A stretch of 64,000 nt of DNA from Streptomyces sp. HUAS CB01 (GCF_030406905.1 NZ_CP129137.1:4918001-4982000), one strand, 5' to 3'. Positions 53,090 through 62,170 are shown, numbered from the stretch's first letter. Notes: generated from the sequence alone by a model not told the origin. A program made the numbers and translations.

Positions 53090-53800
53090 ATGAATTCACG
53101 CCAACGCCGCGGCATCGTCCTGCTGCTCCTCTCGGTCCTGTGCGCCTTCGCCGCGTTCGCCGGTGTGCTCTCGGTGATCGGCGACGTGAATTCCAAGGTC
53201 GGGCCCGAGGTCGCCGCGTACCGGGTCAAGTCCGACGTCGCCCCGTACCAGGCGCTGCAGCCGAGCCAGTTCGAGAAGATCACCATGCCCAGGCGCTGGC
53301 TCTCCGAGAACGCGGTGACCGACGTCTCGGTCGTCGACGGAAAGGTGGCCGTCACCCAGCTCAAGAAGGGCTCGCTGCTCCAGGACGACATGTTCGTCAA
53401 GCGCCCGGCACTCGACCGCGACGAACAGGAGATAGCCATCATGATCGACGCCGCCACGGGGGTGGCGGGCAAGATCAGAGCCGGCGACTCCGTCAACATC
53501 TACGCCACTTTCGCCGCCGACGACCAGGGCGGGGCGAAGGCGCAGTCCCGCGTCATCGTCCCCAACGCCCGGGTGATCGACGTCGGCAGGCTCACCGCGC
53601 TCGAGCCCAAGGAGGACGACAGGCGGGGCACCCTGCGCGAGGCCGTCCCGATCACCTTCGCGCTGACCACCAAGGACGCCCAGCGCGTCGCGTACGCCGA
53701 GTCGTTCGCGGTGAACGTGCGGCTCGCACTCCTCGCCGACGGCGGTTCGACCCAGCTGCGCCCGGGGGAGGGTACCTACACCCTCGAAGGGGACAAGTGA
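53090..53800 (+). CDS. CpaB-like pilus assembly protein (SAF domain)
   Basis: A 236-residue protein with an N-terminal membrane anchor (8-30) and an SAF domain (PYQALQPSQFEKITMP, KKGSLLQDDMF), followed by the RcpC/CpaB C-terminal domain (EIAIMIDAATGVAGKIRAGDSVNIYAT, ITFALTTKDAQRVAYAE). In Gram-negatives CpaB helps the secretin channel; in actinobacteria it probably forms a periplasm-like passage. GAGG lies about 11 bases before the ATG. Confidence 0.87.
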   Translation: MNSRQRRGIVLLLLSVLCAFAAFAGVLSVIGDVNSKVGPEVAAYRVKSDVAPYQALQPSQFEKITMPRRWLSENAVTDVSVVDGKVAVTQLKKGSLLQDDMFVKRPALDRDEQEIAIMIDAATGVAGKIRAGDSVNIYATFAADDQGGAKAQSRVIVPNARVIDVGRLTALEPKEDDRRGTLREAVPITFALTTKDAQRVAYAESFAVNVRLALLADGGSTQLRPGEGTYTLEGDK

Positions 53801-53807
53801 GAGACGG

Positions 53808-55049
53808 ATGACGACCAGAATCCTCCCGGTCGTCGGTGAAGCCGACGCCGCCCGATCCATCACCACCCTGCTCAGCCAGCTCCCGGAAGCGGAGCCGGCG
53901 GGGCCGGTCGGTGACTCGACATCGCTGATCGACACCCTGGCACGGCTCGCCGCGGAGTCCGTGGACGAGCTCCCTGAGGTCGTCCTGGTCCACGAGCGGA
54001 TCGGTCCGGTGCCGGCACTCGAACTGATCCGGGAGGTGGCCCTCCGCTTCCCCGCGGTCGGGGTCGTTCTGGTCACCGCCGACGCGAGTCCCGGCCTGTA
54101 CTCGGCCGCGATGGACTCCGGCGCCCGCGGCCTGGTCGGCATGCCCCTCTCCTACGAGGAGCTGGCCCAGCGCGTGCAGGCCGCGGCCGCGTGGTCGGTC
54201 GGCGTACGGCGCCATCTGGGCTCCGGCGGCGATGTGTTCACCGGCCCCGGGGGCACGGTCGTCACGGTCAGCGGCGCCAAGGGCGGCGTCGGCACCACGC
54301 TCACCGCCGTCCAGCTCGCCCTCGCCGCCAGGGCCGGCGGGATGACCGTCGCGCTCGCCGACCTCGATCTGCAGTCGGGCGACGTCGCCTCCTACCTGGA
54401 CGTCCAGTTCCGGCGCTCGATCGTCGACCTGGCCGGCATCCAGGACATCTCGCCGCGCGTCCTGCAGGACGCGGTCTACGCCCACGAGACCGGGATCGGG
54501 CTGCTTCTCGCCCCCGGCGAGGGCGAACGGGGCGAGGAGGTCACCGACCGCTCGGTGCGCCAGATCGTCAGCGCCCTGAGGAACCGCTACGAGGTCGTGG
54601 TCGTCGACTGTGGCAGCTACATGAACGGCGCCAACGCGGCGGCGATCGAGATGGCCGACACGACGCTGCTCGTGACCACACCGGACGTCGTCGCCGTCCG
54701 CGCGGCCAAGCGCATGGTCAGGCTCTGGGACCGGCTCCAGATCCGCAAGGCGGAGGAGACGGTCACCGTCGTCAACCGGTACATGCGCAACACGGAGATA
54801 CAGCCCCCGCTCGTCGAGCGGATCACCTCGACCCGGGTCGCCCGGGTCGTGATCCCCGCCAACTTCAAGGAACTGCAGGCCCTCGTGGACGCGGGCCGGA
54901 TGCAGGACCTCGAGGCCAAGTCCACGGTCAAGCAGGCGCTGTGGGGGCTGGCGGGGGAGCTGGGACTGGTGAAGTCGAACGAGGTACCGCAGAAACAGGG
55001 CAAGTTGAGGAGCGACCGGGGTGCCCTGGGCATCCGGAGAAGGTCCTGA
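53808..55049 (+). CDS. TadZ/CpaE-like ATPase
   Basis: A 413-residue protein with a receiver-like N-terminal domain (1-140, no phosphorylatable Asp cluster clear) and a MinD/ParA-type ATPase with deviant Walker A GAKGGVGTT (156-164), ADLDLQSGDVASYL, and VVVDCGSYMN. TadZ proteins place the Tad machine at a cell site. It starts eight bases after cpaB ends, so it is in the same operon. Confidence 0.88.
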   Translation: MTTRILPVVGEADAARSITTLLSQLPEAEPAGPVGDSTSLIDTLARLAAESVDELPEVVLVHERIGPVPALELIREVALRFPAVGVVLVTADASPGLYSAAMDSGARGLVGMPLSYEELAQRVQAAAAWSVGVRRHLGSGGDVFTGPGGTVVTVSGAKGGVGTTLTAVQLALAARAGGMTVALADLDLQSGDVASYLDVQFRRSIVDLAGIQDISPRVLQDAVYAHETGIGLLLAPGEGERGEEVTDRSVRQIVSALRNRYEVVVVDCGSYMNGANAAAIEMADTTLLVTTPDVVAVRAAKRMVRLWDRLQIRKAEETVTVVNRYMRNTEIQPPLVERITSTRVARVVIPANFKELQALVDAGRMQDLEAKSTVKQALWGLAGELGLVKSNEVPQKQGKLRSDRGALGIRRRS

Positions 55050-55080
55050 GGACCGGAGACCGAGGGGGCGAGTCGAAGCG

Positions 55081-55599
55081 ATGCACATCGCGGCAGGTAC
55101 CGACTGGAGGGTCACCGGCGGGAGTCCCGCCGACCCGCGCCGAAGCGTTCCCCGGGCGGCCGCGGGGCGCACGGGTCCACGGGCCGTCGGCCGGAGGCGC
55201 ACCGTCCGGGTGAGCACCGGCAGCAGCCGGACCATCCTCGGGAACGACCGCGGGCAGACCGCGGTGGAGTTCACCGGAATGGTGCCGATCATCCTGGCGA
55301 CGCTGGTCCTGCTCTGGCAGGCGGCGCTCGTCGGCTACGCGTTCTCGCTCGCGGGGAACTCCGCGGACGAGGGAGCCCGGGCGGGCGCCGCGGCGGGCTG
55401 GGGCGCGGCCGGGCAGGTCTGCGAGCAGGCGGCGCGGAAGAACCTCCCGGACTCCTGGGAGGCCGAGATCAGCTGTCCGCCGGGCGGTGGGGACCTCTAC
55501 GACGTGGAGGTCGACGTCGTCGTCCCGGTCCTCTACCCGGGCTTCATCGACTTCTCGTTCACCGCACCCGGGCGGGCCTCCGCCGTGTGGGAGGGCTGA
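55081..55599 (+). CDS. TadE-like minor pilin
   Basis: A 172-residue protein; ATG 55081 is taken, though GTG 55209 is also possible (both have purine-rich sites at long spacing). The class III signal NDRGQTAVEFTGMVPIIL has the cut after G and Glu at +5, followed by a long helix, then an ectodomain with a cysteine pair (QVCEQ, ISCPP). TadE-family pseudopilins prime the pilus. Confidence 0.83.
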   Translation: MHIAAGTDWRVTGGSPADPRRSVPRAAAGRTGPRAVGRRRTVRVSTGSSRTILGNDRGQTAVEFTGMVPIILATLVLLWQAALVGYAFSLAGNSADEGARAGAAAGWGAAGQVCEQAARKNLPDSWEAEISCPPGGGDLYDVEVDVVVPVLYPGFIDFSFTAPGRASAVWEG

Positions 55600-55602
55600 A
55601 CC

Positions 55603-55986
55603 ATGCGGAAGCGCATCTCCTCGCGGCACGGTGCACGCGGCCGCGGCGACCGGGGCCAGACCGCGATCGAGTACCTCGGCTGGATCCCCATCCTGCTGCT
55701 GATCGCCCTCGCCGCGATCCAGCTCGGCATCGCCGTGTACGCGGTGCAGCAGGCGGGGACGGCGGCACGGGCGGCGGCACGGACCGTGTCGATCGACAAC
55801 GGGAGCGGAGAGCGGGGCGGGAAGGCGGCGATGAGCGACTGGCTGGCCGACGGCACGGACATCGACGTCGACCCGGCCGGTGACGAGGTGACCGCCACCG
55901 CGCACGTCGACATCCCCTCCCTCATCCCGGTCTTCGACTTCGGCCGGGCCACCCGCTCCGCGACCATGCCCGTCACCGACCGCTGA
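55603..55986 (+). CDS. Second TadE-like minor pilin
   Basis: A 127-residue protein starting three bases after the previous stop. Basic leader, then GDRGQTAIEYLGWIPILLLIALAAIQLGIAVYAV with Glu +5 and Tyr +6. The ectodomain is short and acidic, ending near DIPSLIPVFDFG. It is paired with the preceding TadE-like gene. Confidence 0.83.
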   Translation: MRKRISSRHGARGRGDRGQTAIEYLGWIPILLLIALAAIQLGIAVYAVQQAGTAARAAARTVSIDNGSGERGGKAAMSDWLADGTDIDVDPAGDEVTATAHVDIPSLIPVFDFGRATRSATMPVTDR

Positions 55987-56048
55987 CCGGCCGCCACCGG
56001 CACCCGGGCCCCGCCGGTCCGGTCAACCCCTTCGAAGGAGTCGAGCAC

Positions 56049-57389
56049 ATGAGCCTCCGGGCGCGCATCAACAATCCCGAGCCGAGCCCCGGCCAGGGCT
56101 CGGACAGCCAGCTCGTCGGGATCTACCGCGCCAAGCTCCTGGAGGAGATCGACCTCGCCGAGATGTCCACGCTGCAGGCCGCCGAGCGGCGGGCGCGGCT
56201 GGAGCGGGTGCTGGGCCACATCATCAGCCGCGAGGGACCGGTGCTCTCCTCGGTCGAGCGCTCGCAGCTCATCCGCCGGGTCGTGGACGAGGCCCTGGGC
56301 CTCGGCATCCTGGAGCCGCTGCTGGAGGACGCCTCCATCAGCGAGATCATGGTGAACGGGCCCGAGCAGGTGTTCGTCGAGCGCCGTGGCCGGCTGGAAC
56401 TGCTGCCCATGCGGTTCAGCTCGAACGAGCAGCTCATGCAGACCATCGAGCGCATCGTCTCGACCGTCAACCGCCGTGTGGACGAGGCCAATCCGATGGT
56501 GGACGCCCGGCTTCCCAGCGGCGAGCGCGTCAACGTGATCATCCCGCCGCTGTCGCTCAGCGGCCCGATCCTCACCATCCGGCGCTTCCCCCGCGCGTTC
56601 ACACTGCGCGAGATGATCGAACTCGGCTCCCTGGACGAGCAGATGACGATGCTGCTCTCGGGCCTGGTCCGGGCGAAGTTCAACGTGATCGTCTCCGGGG
56701 CCACCGGCACGGGCAAGACCACGCTGCTCAACGCGCTGTCGGGCCTCATCCCCGACGGGGAGCGGATCGTCACCATCGAGGACTCGGCGGAGCTCCAGCT
56801 CCAGCAGAACCATGTGATCACGCTGGAGAGCCGGCCCGCCAACGTCGAGGGCAAGGGGCGGATCACCATCCGCGACCTGGTCCGCAACTCGCTGCGCATG
56901 CGCCCCGACCGCATCATCGTCGGTGAGGTCCGCGGCGGCGAAACGCTTGACATGCTCCAGGCAATGTCGACGGGTCACGACGGCTCCCTCGCCACCGTCC
57001 ACGCCAACAGCGCCGAGGACGCGCTGATGCGCCTGCAGACCCTCGGTTCCATGTCCGAGGTCGAGATCCCCTTCGTGGCGATCAAGGACCAGATCAACAG
57101 CGCCGTCGATGTGATCGTCCAGCTCACCCGGCACGCCGACGGCTCCCGCAGGATCACCGAGATCGCGATCGTGGACTCCCACGGCAGGGAGGAGTACCGC
57201 ATCGTCACGGTCTGCCGGTTCAACGCCCGGCCGATGTCCGCCGACGGTCTGATCCACGGCTCCTTCGAGTACCTGCCGCTGCCGCGACGGGTCGCCGAGC
57301 GGCTGTACATGAAGAACGAGCCGATCCCGCCTGCGTTCGGCGTCGCCGACTCGGAGGACCAGCTCATGCTGCGCGGGGCGGTGGCATGA
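56049..57389 (+). CDS. tadA: TadA/CpaF secretion ATPase
   Basis: A 446-residue hexameric ATPase that powers Tad pilus assembly and retraction. It has Walker A GATGTGKTT (217-225, K223), VTIEDSAELQLQ, the Asp box with RPDRIIVGEVRGGE, and the His box GHDGSLATVHANS (309-321). The N-terminal domain is typical of CpaF. ATG 56049 has AAGGAG eight bases upstream. The stop overlaps an ATG opening a 32-codon frame before tadB. Confidence 0.95.
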   Translation: MSLRARINNPEPSPGQGSDSQLVGIYRAKLLEEIDLAEMSTLQAAERRARLERVLGHIISREGPVLSSVERSQLIRRVVDEALGLGILEPLLEDASISEIMVNGPEQVFVERRGRLELLPMRFSSNEQLMQTIERIVSTVNRRVDEANPMVDARLPSGERVNVIIPPLSLSGPILTIRRFPRAFTLREMIELGSLDEQMTMLLSGLVRAKFNVIVSGATGTGKTTLLNALSGLIPDGERIVTIEDSAELQLQQNHVITLESRPANVEGKGRITIRDLVRNSLRMRPDRIIVGEVRGGETLDMLQAMSTGHDGSLATVHANSAEDALMRLQTLGSMSEVEIPFVAIKDQINSAVDVIVQLTRHADGSRRITEIAIVDSHGREEYRIVTVCRFNARPMSADGLIHGSFEYLPLPRRVAERLYMKNEPIPPAFGVADSEDQLMLRGAVA

Positions 57390-57484
57390 GCACGGGTCCT
57401 CCGCGCCCGCCCGGCCGCTCCCGCACCGGCACCGTCCCCGACCGCGACAGAAGGTTCAGCCCGTGGCCAATCTCCCGCTCCTGA
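57386..57484 (+). CDS. 32-codon frame linking tadA and tadB
   Basis: ATG 57386 overlaps the tadA stop (ATGA), and the frame ends 22 bases inside tadB. It is Pro/Arg/Ser-rich with no recognisable fold. It could act as a reinitiation bridge carrying ribosomes from tadA to the tadB GTG at 57463, which has a weak ribosome site. It could also be chance. Confidence 0.25.
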   Translation: MSTGPPRPPGRSRTGTVPDRDRRFSPWPISRS

Positions 57485-58404
57485 CGATCGGCGTCACCCT
57501 GCTCGCTTGCGTCCTCGGTGTCATCGGCGTGCACATCTACTCCTCGGGCAAGGCCCAGCGGCAGGCGCTCGTCGACCGTATGTCCCAGACCGGCCAGATC
57601 GCCCTTCCTGCGGGCCGTCGACGCCGCTTCCGGGGGGTTGACCGCCGGCTGCGCGGCACGGGACTCGGCAAACGGATCGAACGCAAGATCGCCACGACCG
57701 GCCTGGACCTCACCCCGGGCGAGTACTTCGTGTACGTGATCGGCGCGCTGCTCGCCGTCTACTTCACGATCGGGGCCGTCTTCGCGCCGTTCTTCGGCAT
57801 CCTCGCCGCCGTCATCGGCCTCTGGGGTGCCAACGCCTTCCTCAACTGGCAGCGGGCGAAGCGGACCGAGGCGTTCATCAACCAGCTCCCCGAGTTCACC
57901 CGCGTCCTCGCCAACGCCACCCAGGCCGGACTCGCCATGCGCACCGCGCTCGCCATGGCCGCCGAGGAGCTGGACGACCCGGCGGGGGAGGAGCTCATGC
58001 GCGTCGCCGACCAGCTCGCCGTCGGCCACACCCTGGACGACGCGCTGGGCGAGCTCGCCGAGCGTCTGCCCTCCCGCGAACTGGTCGTCCTCGTCACGAC
58101 CCTCGTCCTCTCCAACCGGGCGGGCGGCCAGGTCGTCAGCTCGCTGCGCAACCTGACCGAGACGCTGGAGGAGCGCAAGGAGACCCGGCGCGAGGTCACG
58201 ACCCTGCTCTCGCAGGTGAAGGTGACCGCGCTCGCCGTTCCGCTCCTCGGCCTCAGCTTCCTGCTGATGATCAACGCCATACGTCCGGGCGCCCTGGACA
58301 AGATGACCGCCTCGGTCGTCGGCCAGTTCGCCGTCGTCATCGCCTTCGGCATGTACGCCGTCGGCTTCTTCCTCATCCGCCGTATGTCCCGGATCCGGGT
58401 CTGA
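57463..58404 (+). CDS. tadB: TadB-like inner membrane pilus protein (T2SSF)
   Basis: A 313-residue membrane protein with a T2SSF domain. Two helices near the start and middle flank cytoplasmic parts (QLPEFTRVLANATQAGLAMRTALA, GHTLDDALGELAERLPSRELVVLV, QVVSSLRNLTETLEERKETRREVTTLLSQ). It forms the platform with TadC. GTG 57463. Confidence 0.92.
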   Translation: MANLPLLTIGVTLLACVLGVIGVHIYSSGKAQRQALVDRMSQTGQIALPAGRRRRFRGVDRRLRGTGLGKRIERKIATTGLDLTPGEYFVYVIGALLAVYFTIGAVFAPFFGILAAVIGLWGANAFLNWQRAKRTEAFINQLPEFTRVLANATQAGLAMRTALAMAAEELDDPAGEELMRVADQLAVGHTLDDALGELAERLPSRELVVLVTTLVLSNRAGGQVVSSLRNLTETLEERKETRREVTTLLSQVKVTALAVPLLGLSFLLMINAIRPGALDKMTASVVGQFAVVIAFGMYAVGFFLIRRMSRIRV

Positions 58405-58435
58405 GGAACGGACGAAGGGAACAGGGGGACACGCC

Positions 58436-59326
58436 ATGGGACTTCTGCTGGCAGCCGTCGTCGGCCTCGCGGTGTACGGGGCCTTCCACGGCATCCGGAT
58501 GTACCGGGCCGACGCCAAACTGCCCGGCGACCTCGCGGTGGCACTTGAGGTCGGATCGACCCGCACGACCGCGGTCGGGTCCGGCATCGACCGCATGGGC
58601 ATGCGCTTCGCACCGACCGTGCTCTCCATGATGGGGCCGAAGCGCGTCGACGCCCTGCGCCGCAGGCTCGACATGGCGGGCAACCCCGGCGGTATGACCG
58701 TCGACCGCTACGCCGCCCGACGCGCCGTCTACGGCATGCTCGGCGCGGCCGCCGCGTTCTCGCTCGTCCTGCGCGGACAGGCGGTCATCGGCCTGATCGC
58801 CCTGGTGTACGGACTCGTCTGGACCGACGTGGTCCTGCGCGCCGCCATCCGCCGCCGCCGCAACGACATCGAGCGCACCCTGCCCGACTTCCTCGACGTC
58901 CTCGCCGTCGTCGTCTCCGCGGGACTCGGCTTCCGGCAGGCGCTGGAGCGGGTCGCCGAGAAGTACAAGGGCCCCTGGGCCGACGAGCTCCGGATCACCC
59001 TGCGCCAGATGGACATGGGCGTGAGCCGCCGCGACGCGTTCGAACAGCTGCGCAAGCGGAACTCCTCCGAGCAGGTGTCGATGTTCGTCACCGCACTCCA
59101 GCAGGGGGAGGAACTCGGTGCCCCGATCGTCGACACCCTCATCCAGATCGCCACGGACATGCGGCGGACGGACGCACAGAACGCCAGGCGCTCCGCCTCC
59201 AAGGCCGTCCCCAAGACGACGCTCGTGGTCACGATGGTCATGCTCCCCGCGACCATGATCCTCATCGTCATGAGCTTCTACTACGGATCCGGCGTCGACT
59301 TCGCCGACATCCTGAGCGGCGGCTGA
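58436..59326 (+). CDS. tadC: TadC-like inner membrane pilus protein (T2SSF)
   Basis: A 296-residue T2SSF partner. It has TLPDFLDVLAVVVSAGLGFRQALERVA, GVSRRDAFEQLRKRN and ALQQGEELGAPIVDTLIQIATDMR, and ends with a helix and an FADIL tail. ATG 58436 follows AGGGGG. Confidence 0.92.
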   Translation: MGLLLAAVVGLAVYGAFHGIRMYRADAKLPGDLAVALEVGSTRTTAVGSGIDRMGMRFAPTVLSMMGPKRVDALRRRLDMAGNPGGMTVDRYAARRAVYGMLGAAAAFSLVLRGQAVIGLIALVYGLVWTDVVLRAAIRRRRNDIERTLPDFLDVLAVVVSAGLGFRQALERVAEKYKGPWADELRITLRQMDMGVSRRDAFEQLRKRNSSEQVSMFVTALQQGEELGAPIVDTLIQIATDMRRTDAQNARRSASKAVPKTTLVVTMVMLPATMILIVMSFYYGSGVDFADILSGG

Positions 59327-59427
59327 CCGGCAGCGCGCCACGGAAGGACCTCGGGACACGGGACCCCGGGACCGTAACGGCAGTGCCACCACGACAGCGC
59401 GAGCGACCGGAACAGGAGGTGACCCAC

Positions 59428-60861
59428 ATGGGCCTGAGGATTCCCGCCTTACGAGGCGGCGGCAGCACCGGAGGACCCCGCGGCGGAACCGGCGACGGCC
59501 TGCGCGGCGCAGCCGCCGGCGACATCCGGGGCGGCATCGGCGGCGGCGTCGGCGGGGGAGTGCAGGCGCAGACCGCGGCGGCCGCGTCCCGGCACGTGCC
59601 GTCACTGCCCATCCAGGTCAACGCCCTCCAGGCCCTCTGCCGGCAGGTGTTCGGCTTCCGGCTGGCGACGATCGCGCTGGCCGCCCCGTTCGCGCTGGAC
59701 AACACCCGGCCGGGCCTCGGCACCTGGCTCGTCGGCTCCGCCGTGATCGTCACGTTCATGGTGTCGTACATCCCCCTGCGGGACTGGGAGCGCTTCGGGC
59801 CGTTCCTGCTCCGTCACCCCGCACTCCTCGCGGTGGACTCGTTCTTCGGCGCGCTGCTCCTGGCCACCGCCTCCCCCGAGTCGATCCTCGCGTACGTCAC
59901 GCTCTGCACCCCGCTGCTCGCCGGGCTCGTCTACGGCTGGCGCGGGGCCGCCGTCTTCGCCGTGCTCCAGTCGCTCATCATCGGCGGCGCGTTCGCCGTC
60001 AGCCCGGACGCGAACGCCGGACTCGGCGATCTGCTGCTCCCGGGGCTGTGCGTCATCGCGGGCGCGGTCGGCAGCACCCTCCGCAACCTCATGCTCGGCT
60101 TCGGCACCGCCACCCAGGCCCTCACCGAGGCCCGTGCCCGGCTCGCCGTGAACGAGGCGGTGGAGGGCGAGCGCGCCCGTCTCGCCCGGGAGATGCACGA
60201 CTCGGTGGCCAAGACGCTCCACGGGCTGGCCATGGCCGCGGACGGCCTTGCCGGTTCCGCGGACCGCATGGACCCGCTCACCGTCAAGCACCAGGCGGAA
60301 CTCGTCGCCCGCTCAGCCCGCCGCGCCGCCGCCGAGTCCCGCGAGCTGCTGTCCGACCTCCGCCGCCAGTCCGGCCTCGACGGCGGCGTCGACGTACTGT
60401 CCGAACTGACCGCCCGCACCGAGGACTTCGCCCGGCGGCACGACGTTCGGGCCCGCTTCCGCCGGCTCGGTCAGGCCCCGGTACCGGCCGTGCCCCAGGT
60501 CGTCGCCCGCCAGGCGCTGACCATCGCCTCCGAGGCCATGGAGAACGCCCACCGCCACGGGCGGCCCACCTGCCTCGACGTCTCGGCCGGCGTCGTCGGC
60601 GACGTGCTGCGCATCAGTGTCTACGACGACGGCAAGGGCCTGCCGCCCGGCACGACGCTCGACGCCCTCCGCCGTGCGGGCCACTTCGGGCTCGTCGGCA
60701 TGGTCGAGCGCGCCGCGTCCGTCGGGGCTCGCATCCGCATCGGGCGCGGGCGCCACGCACGAGGAACGGAGGTACGGCTCGAACTGCCGCTGATGGCCAT
60801 CGCCCCGGCACCTCTGGGCGCGCTGCCGAGACAGCAGCGGGCGACCCCGCTCCTGAACTGA
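59428..60861 (+). CDS. NarL-type sensor histidine kinase of the tad locus (TTA codon 8)
   Basis: A 477-residue kinase; ATG 59428 has a perfect AGGAGGTGA six bases upstream. A 55-residue Gly-rich head precedes about six membrane helices (70-220), a HisKA_3 domain with the phosphorylated H257 in AREMHDSVAKTLHGL, and an ATPase domain (AMENAHRHGR, DDGKGLPPG, GLVGMVERA). Codon 8 is TTA (59449-59451), the rare leucine codon read by bldA tRNA, so translation should be tied to development. It pairs with the response regulator encoded next. Confidence 0.93.
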   Translation: MGLRIPALRGGGSTGGPRGGTGDGLRGAAAGDIRGGIGGGVGGGVQAQTAAAASRHVPSLPIQVNALQALCRQVFGFRLATIALAAPFALDNTRPGLGTWLVGSAVIVTFMVSYIPLRDWERFGPFLLRHPALLAVDSFFGALLLATASPESILAYVTLCTPLLAGLVYGWRGAAVFAVLQSLIIGGAFAVSPDANAGLGDLLLPGLCVIAGAVGSTLRNLMLGFGTATQALTEARARLAVNEAVEGERARLAREMHDSVAKTLHGLAMAADGLAGSADRMDPLTVKHQAELVARSARRAAAESRELLSDLRRQSGLDGGVDVLSELTARTEDFARRHDVRARFRRLGQAPVPAVPQVVARQALTIASEAMENAHRHGRPTCLDVSAGVVGDVLRISVYDDGKGLPPGTTLDALRRAGHFGLVGMVERAASVGARIRIGRGRHARGTEVRLELPLMAIAPAPLGALPRQQRATPLLN

Positions 60862-60969
60862 CCGGGTTCCCCACCCGCCGACCGACCGTCCCGACTCGAA
60901 CGCCCGGTCGACGGCCTGACCGTCCCCCATCCCCGACACCCCGACCGACTCCGAGAGGAGGCCGCAACC

Positions 60970-62073
60970 ATGCCGGACGACATCTCCCGTACATCGGGAC
61001 AGCAGTGGACACAGCAATCCCACGTGTCACAGCACACGTCCTCGCATGCCACACCGCTCACTTCCGACCATTCCTCCGGACCGTCCGCCTTCCCCGCCCC
61101 CCGAGGAACGGCGGACGCGGCATCCGGTGAGTACCCGGCCCTGCCCGCCCCCGTCGCCCCCGCCCCCACGCTCCGGGTCGTGGTCGCCGACGACAACCCG
61201 GTCGTACGAGCGGGCCTGACCGTGCTCCTCCAGGGCCGCCAGGACATCCACGTCGTCGCCGAGGCCGCCGACGGACGCCAGGCCTACGACGCCGCCGTCC
61301 AGCACCGGCCGGACGTCGTCCTGCTCGATGTGCGCATGCCCGGTGTCGACGGCATCTCCGCCCTGCCGCACCTGGTACGCCTCGCTCCGGTGCTGATGAT
61401 GACGTACAGCCGCGAGAGCGAGATCGTCCACGAGGCCCTGCGTCGCGGTGCGGGCGGCTATCTCGTCCACGGCGAGTTCACGGCGGACCAGCTCGTCGCC
61501 GCCGTCCGTGACATCAAGGAAGGCCGGGCGTCCTTCACCTCCTCGGCCTCCAGCGCGCTGCTCGCGACGGTACGCGGCACCCCCGGACTCCCGGAACAGC
61601 CGCCACCGCCCCTGCCGGACGGTCTCGGTACGGCCTTCGGCGGCCCGCCGCAGCATCCCGCGACGTCTGCAACCGCACACGACACGGGACCTCCTTCTTT
61701 CTACACATCATCAACAAATCAGCAGGTGGGCTCAGTTGCCCGACAGATCGCTCCGCAACAATTGACGGCAGCCTCTTCGCTTTCGCAAGCGAATGTGGCA
61801 CATTCTTCTGGAGGACCGGACCCCTCGGGGTCGGCCCCGGGGGCAGGCTCCGGGGGGCTGCTGACCGAGCTGAGCCAACGGGAGGTGGAAGTGATGGACC
61901 TGATCGCGTCGGGAATGACGAATCAGCAGATCGCCGCCACCTGCTTCATCAGCCAGAAGACCGTCAAGAACCACATCAACCGCATCTTCGCCAAGCTCAA
62001 CGCCGGCAGCCGGGGCGAGGCCATCGCCATCTGGCACGGACTGGCCCGAAGGGGGCCGGCGAGCCATGGCTGA
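60970..62073 (+). CDS. LuxR-type response regulator of the tad locus with atypical receiver
   Basis: A 367-residue regulator; ATG 60970 after GAGAGGAGG. An unusual 65-residue Ser/Gln/His-rich head comes before the receiver domain (67-190) with D75/D76, phospho-acceptor D120 in LLDVRMPG and T145. The conserved Lys of the receiver is His167 (GYLVHGEF). A 100-residue Pro/Ser/Gln linker precedes the LuxR HTH (299-360; LSQREVEVMDLIASGMTNQQIA). The part of the linker encoded at about 61690-61815 is strikingly AT-rich with codons rare here (TCA, ACA, AAT, CAA). Probably controls the pilus genes on both sides. Confidence 0.92.
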   Translation: MPDDISRTSGQQWTQQSHVSQHTSSHATPLTSDHSSGPSAFPAPRGTADAASGEYPALPAPVAPAPTLRVVVADDNPVVRAGLTVLLQGRQDIHVVAEAADGRQAYDAAVQHRPDVVLLDVRMPGVDGISALPHLVRLAPVLMMTYSRESEIVHEALRRGAGGYLVHGEFTADQLVAAVRDIKEGRASFTSSASSALLATVRGTPGLPEQPPPPLPDGLGTAFGGPPQHPATSATAHDTGPPSFYTSSTNQQVGSVARQIAPQQLTAASSLSQANVAHSSGGPDPSGSAPGAGSGGLLTELSQREVEVMDLIASGMTNQQIAATCFISQKTVKNHINRIFAKLNAGSRGEAIAIWHGLARRGPASHG

Positions 62074-62125
62074 CACGACCCGAATCAACCGGACCGGCGT
62101 GCCCACGGGGACCCCCGCCGCCCCG

Positions 62126-62170
62126 AGGGCCCAATCCGTGGAATGGGCCCGCGGTTGGGCCCTGAGGCCC
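62126..62170 (+). promoter_or_regulatory. GGGCCC repeat box upstream of the Flp pilin gene
   Basis: GGGCCC at 62127, 62145 and 62157, and GGCCC at 62166. AGGGCCCAA (62126-62134) and TTGGGCCCT (62155-62163) are inverted to each other. The layout GGGCCCAA-N9-TGGGCCCG and the following 22 bases align without gaps with the box at 51770-51793. Confidence 0.6.
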
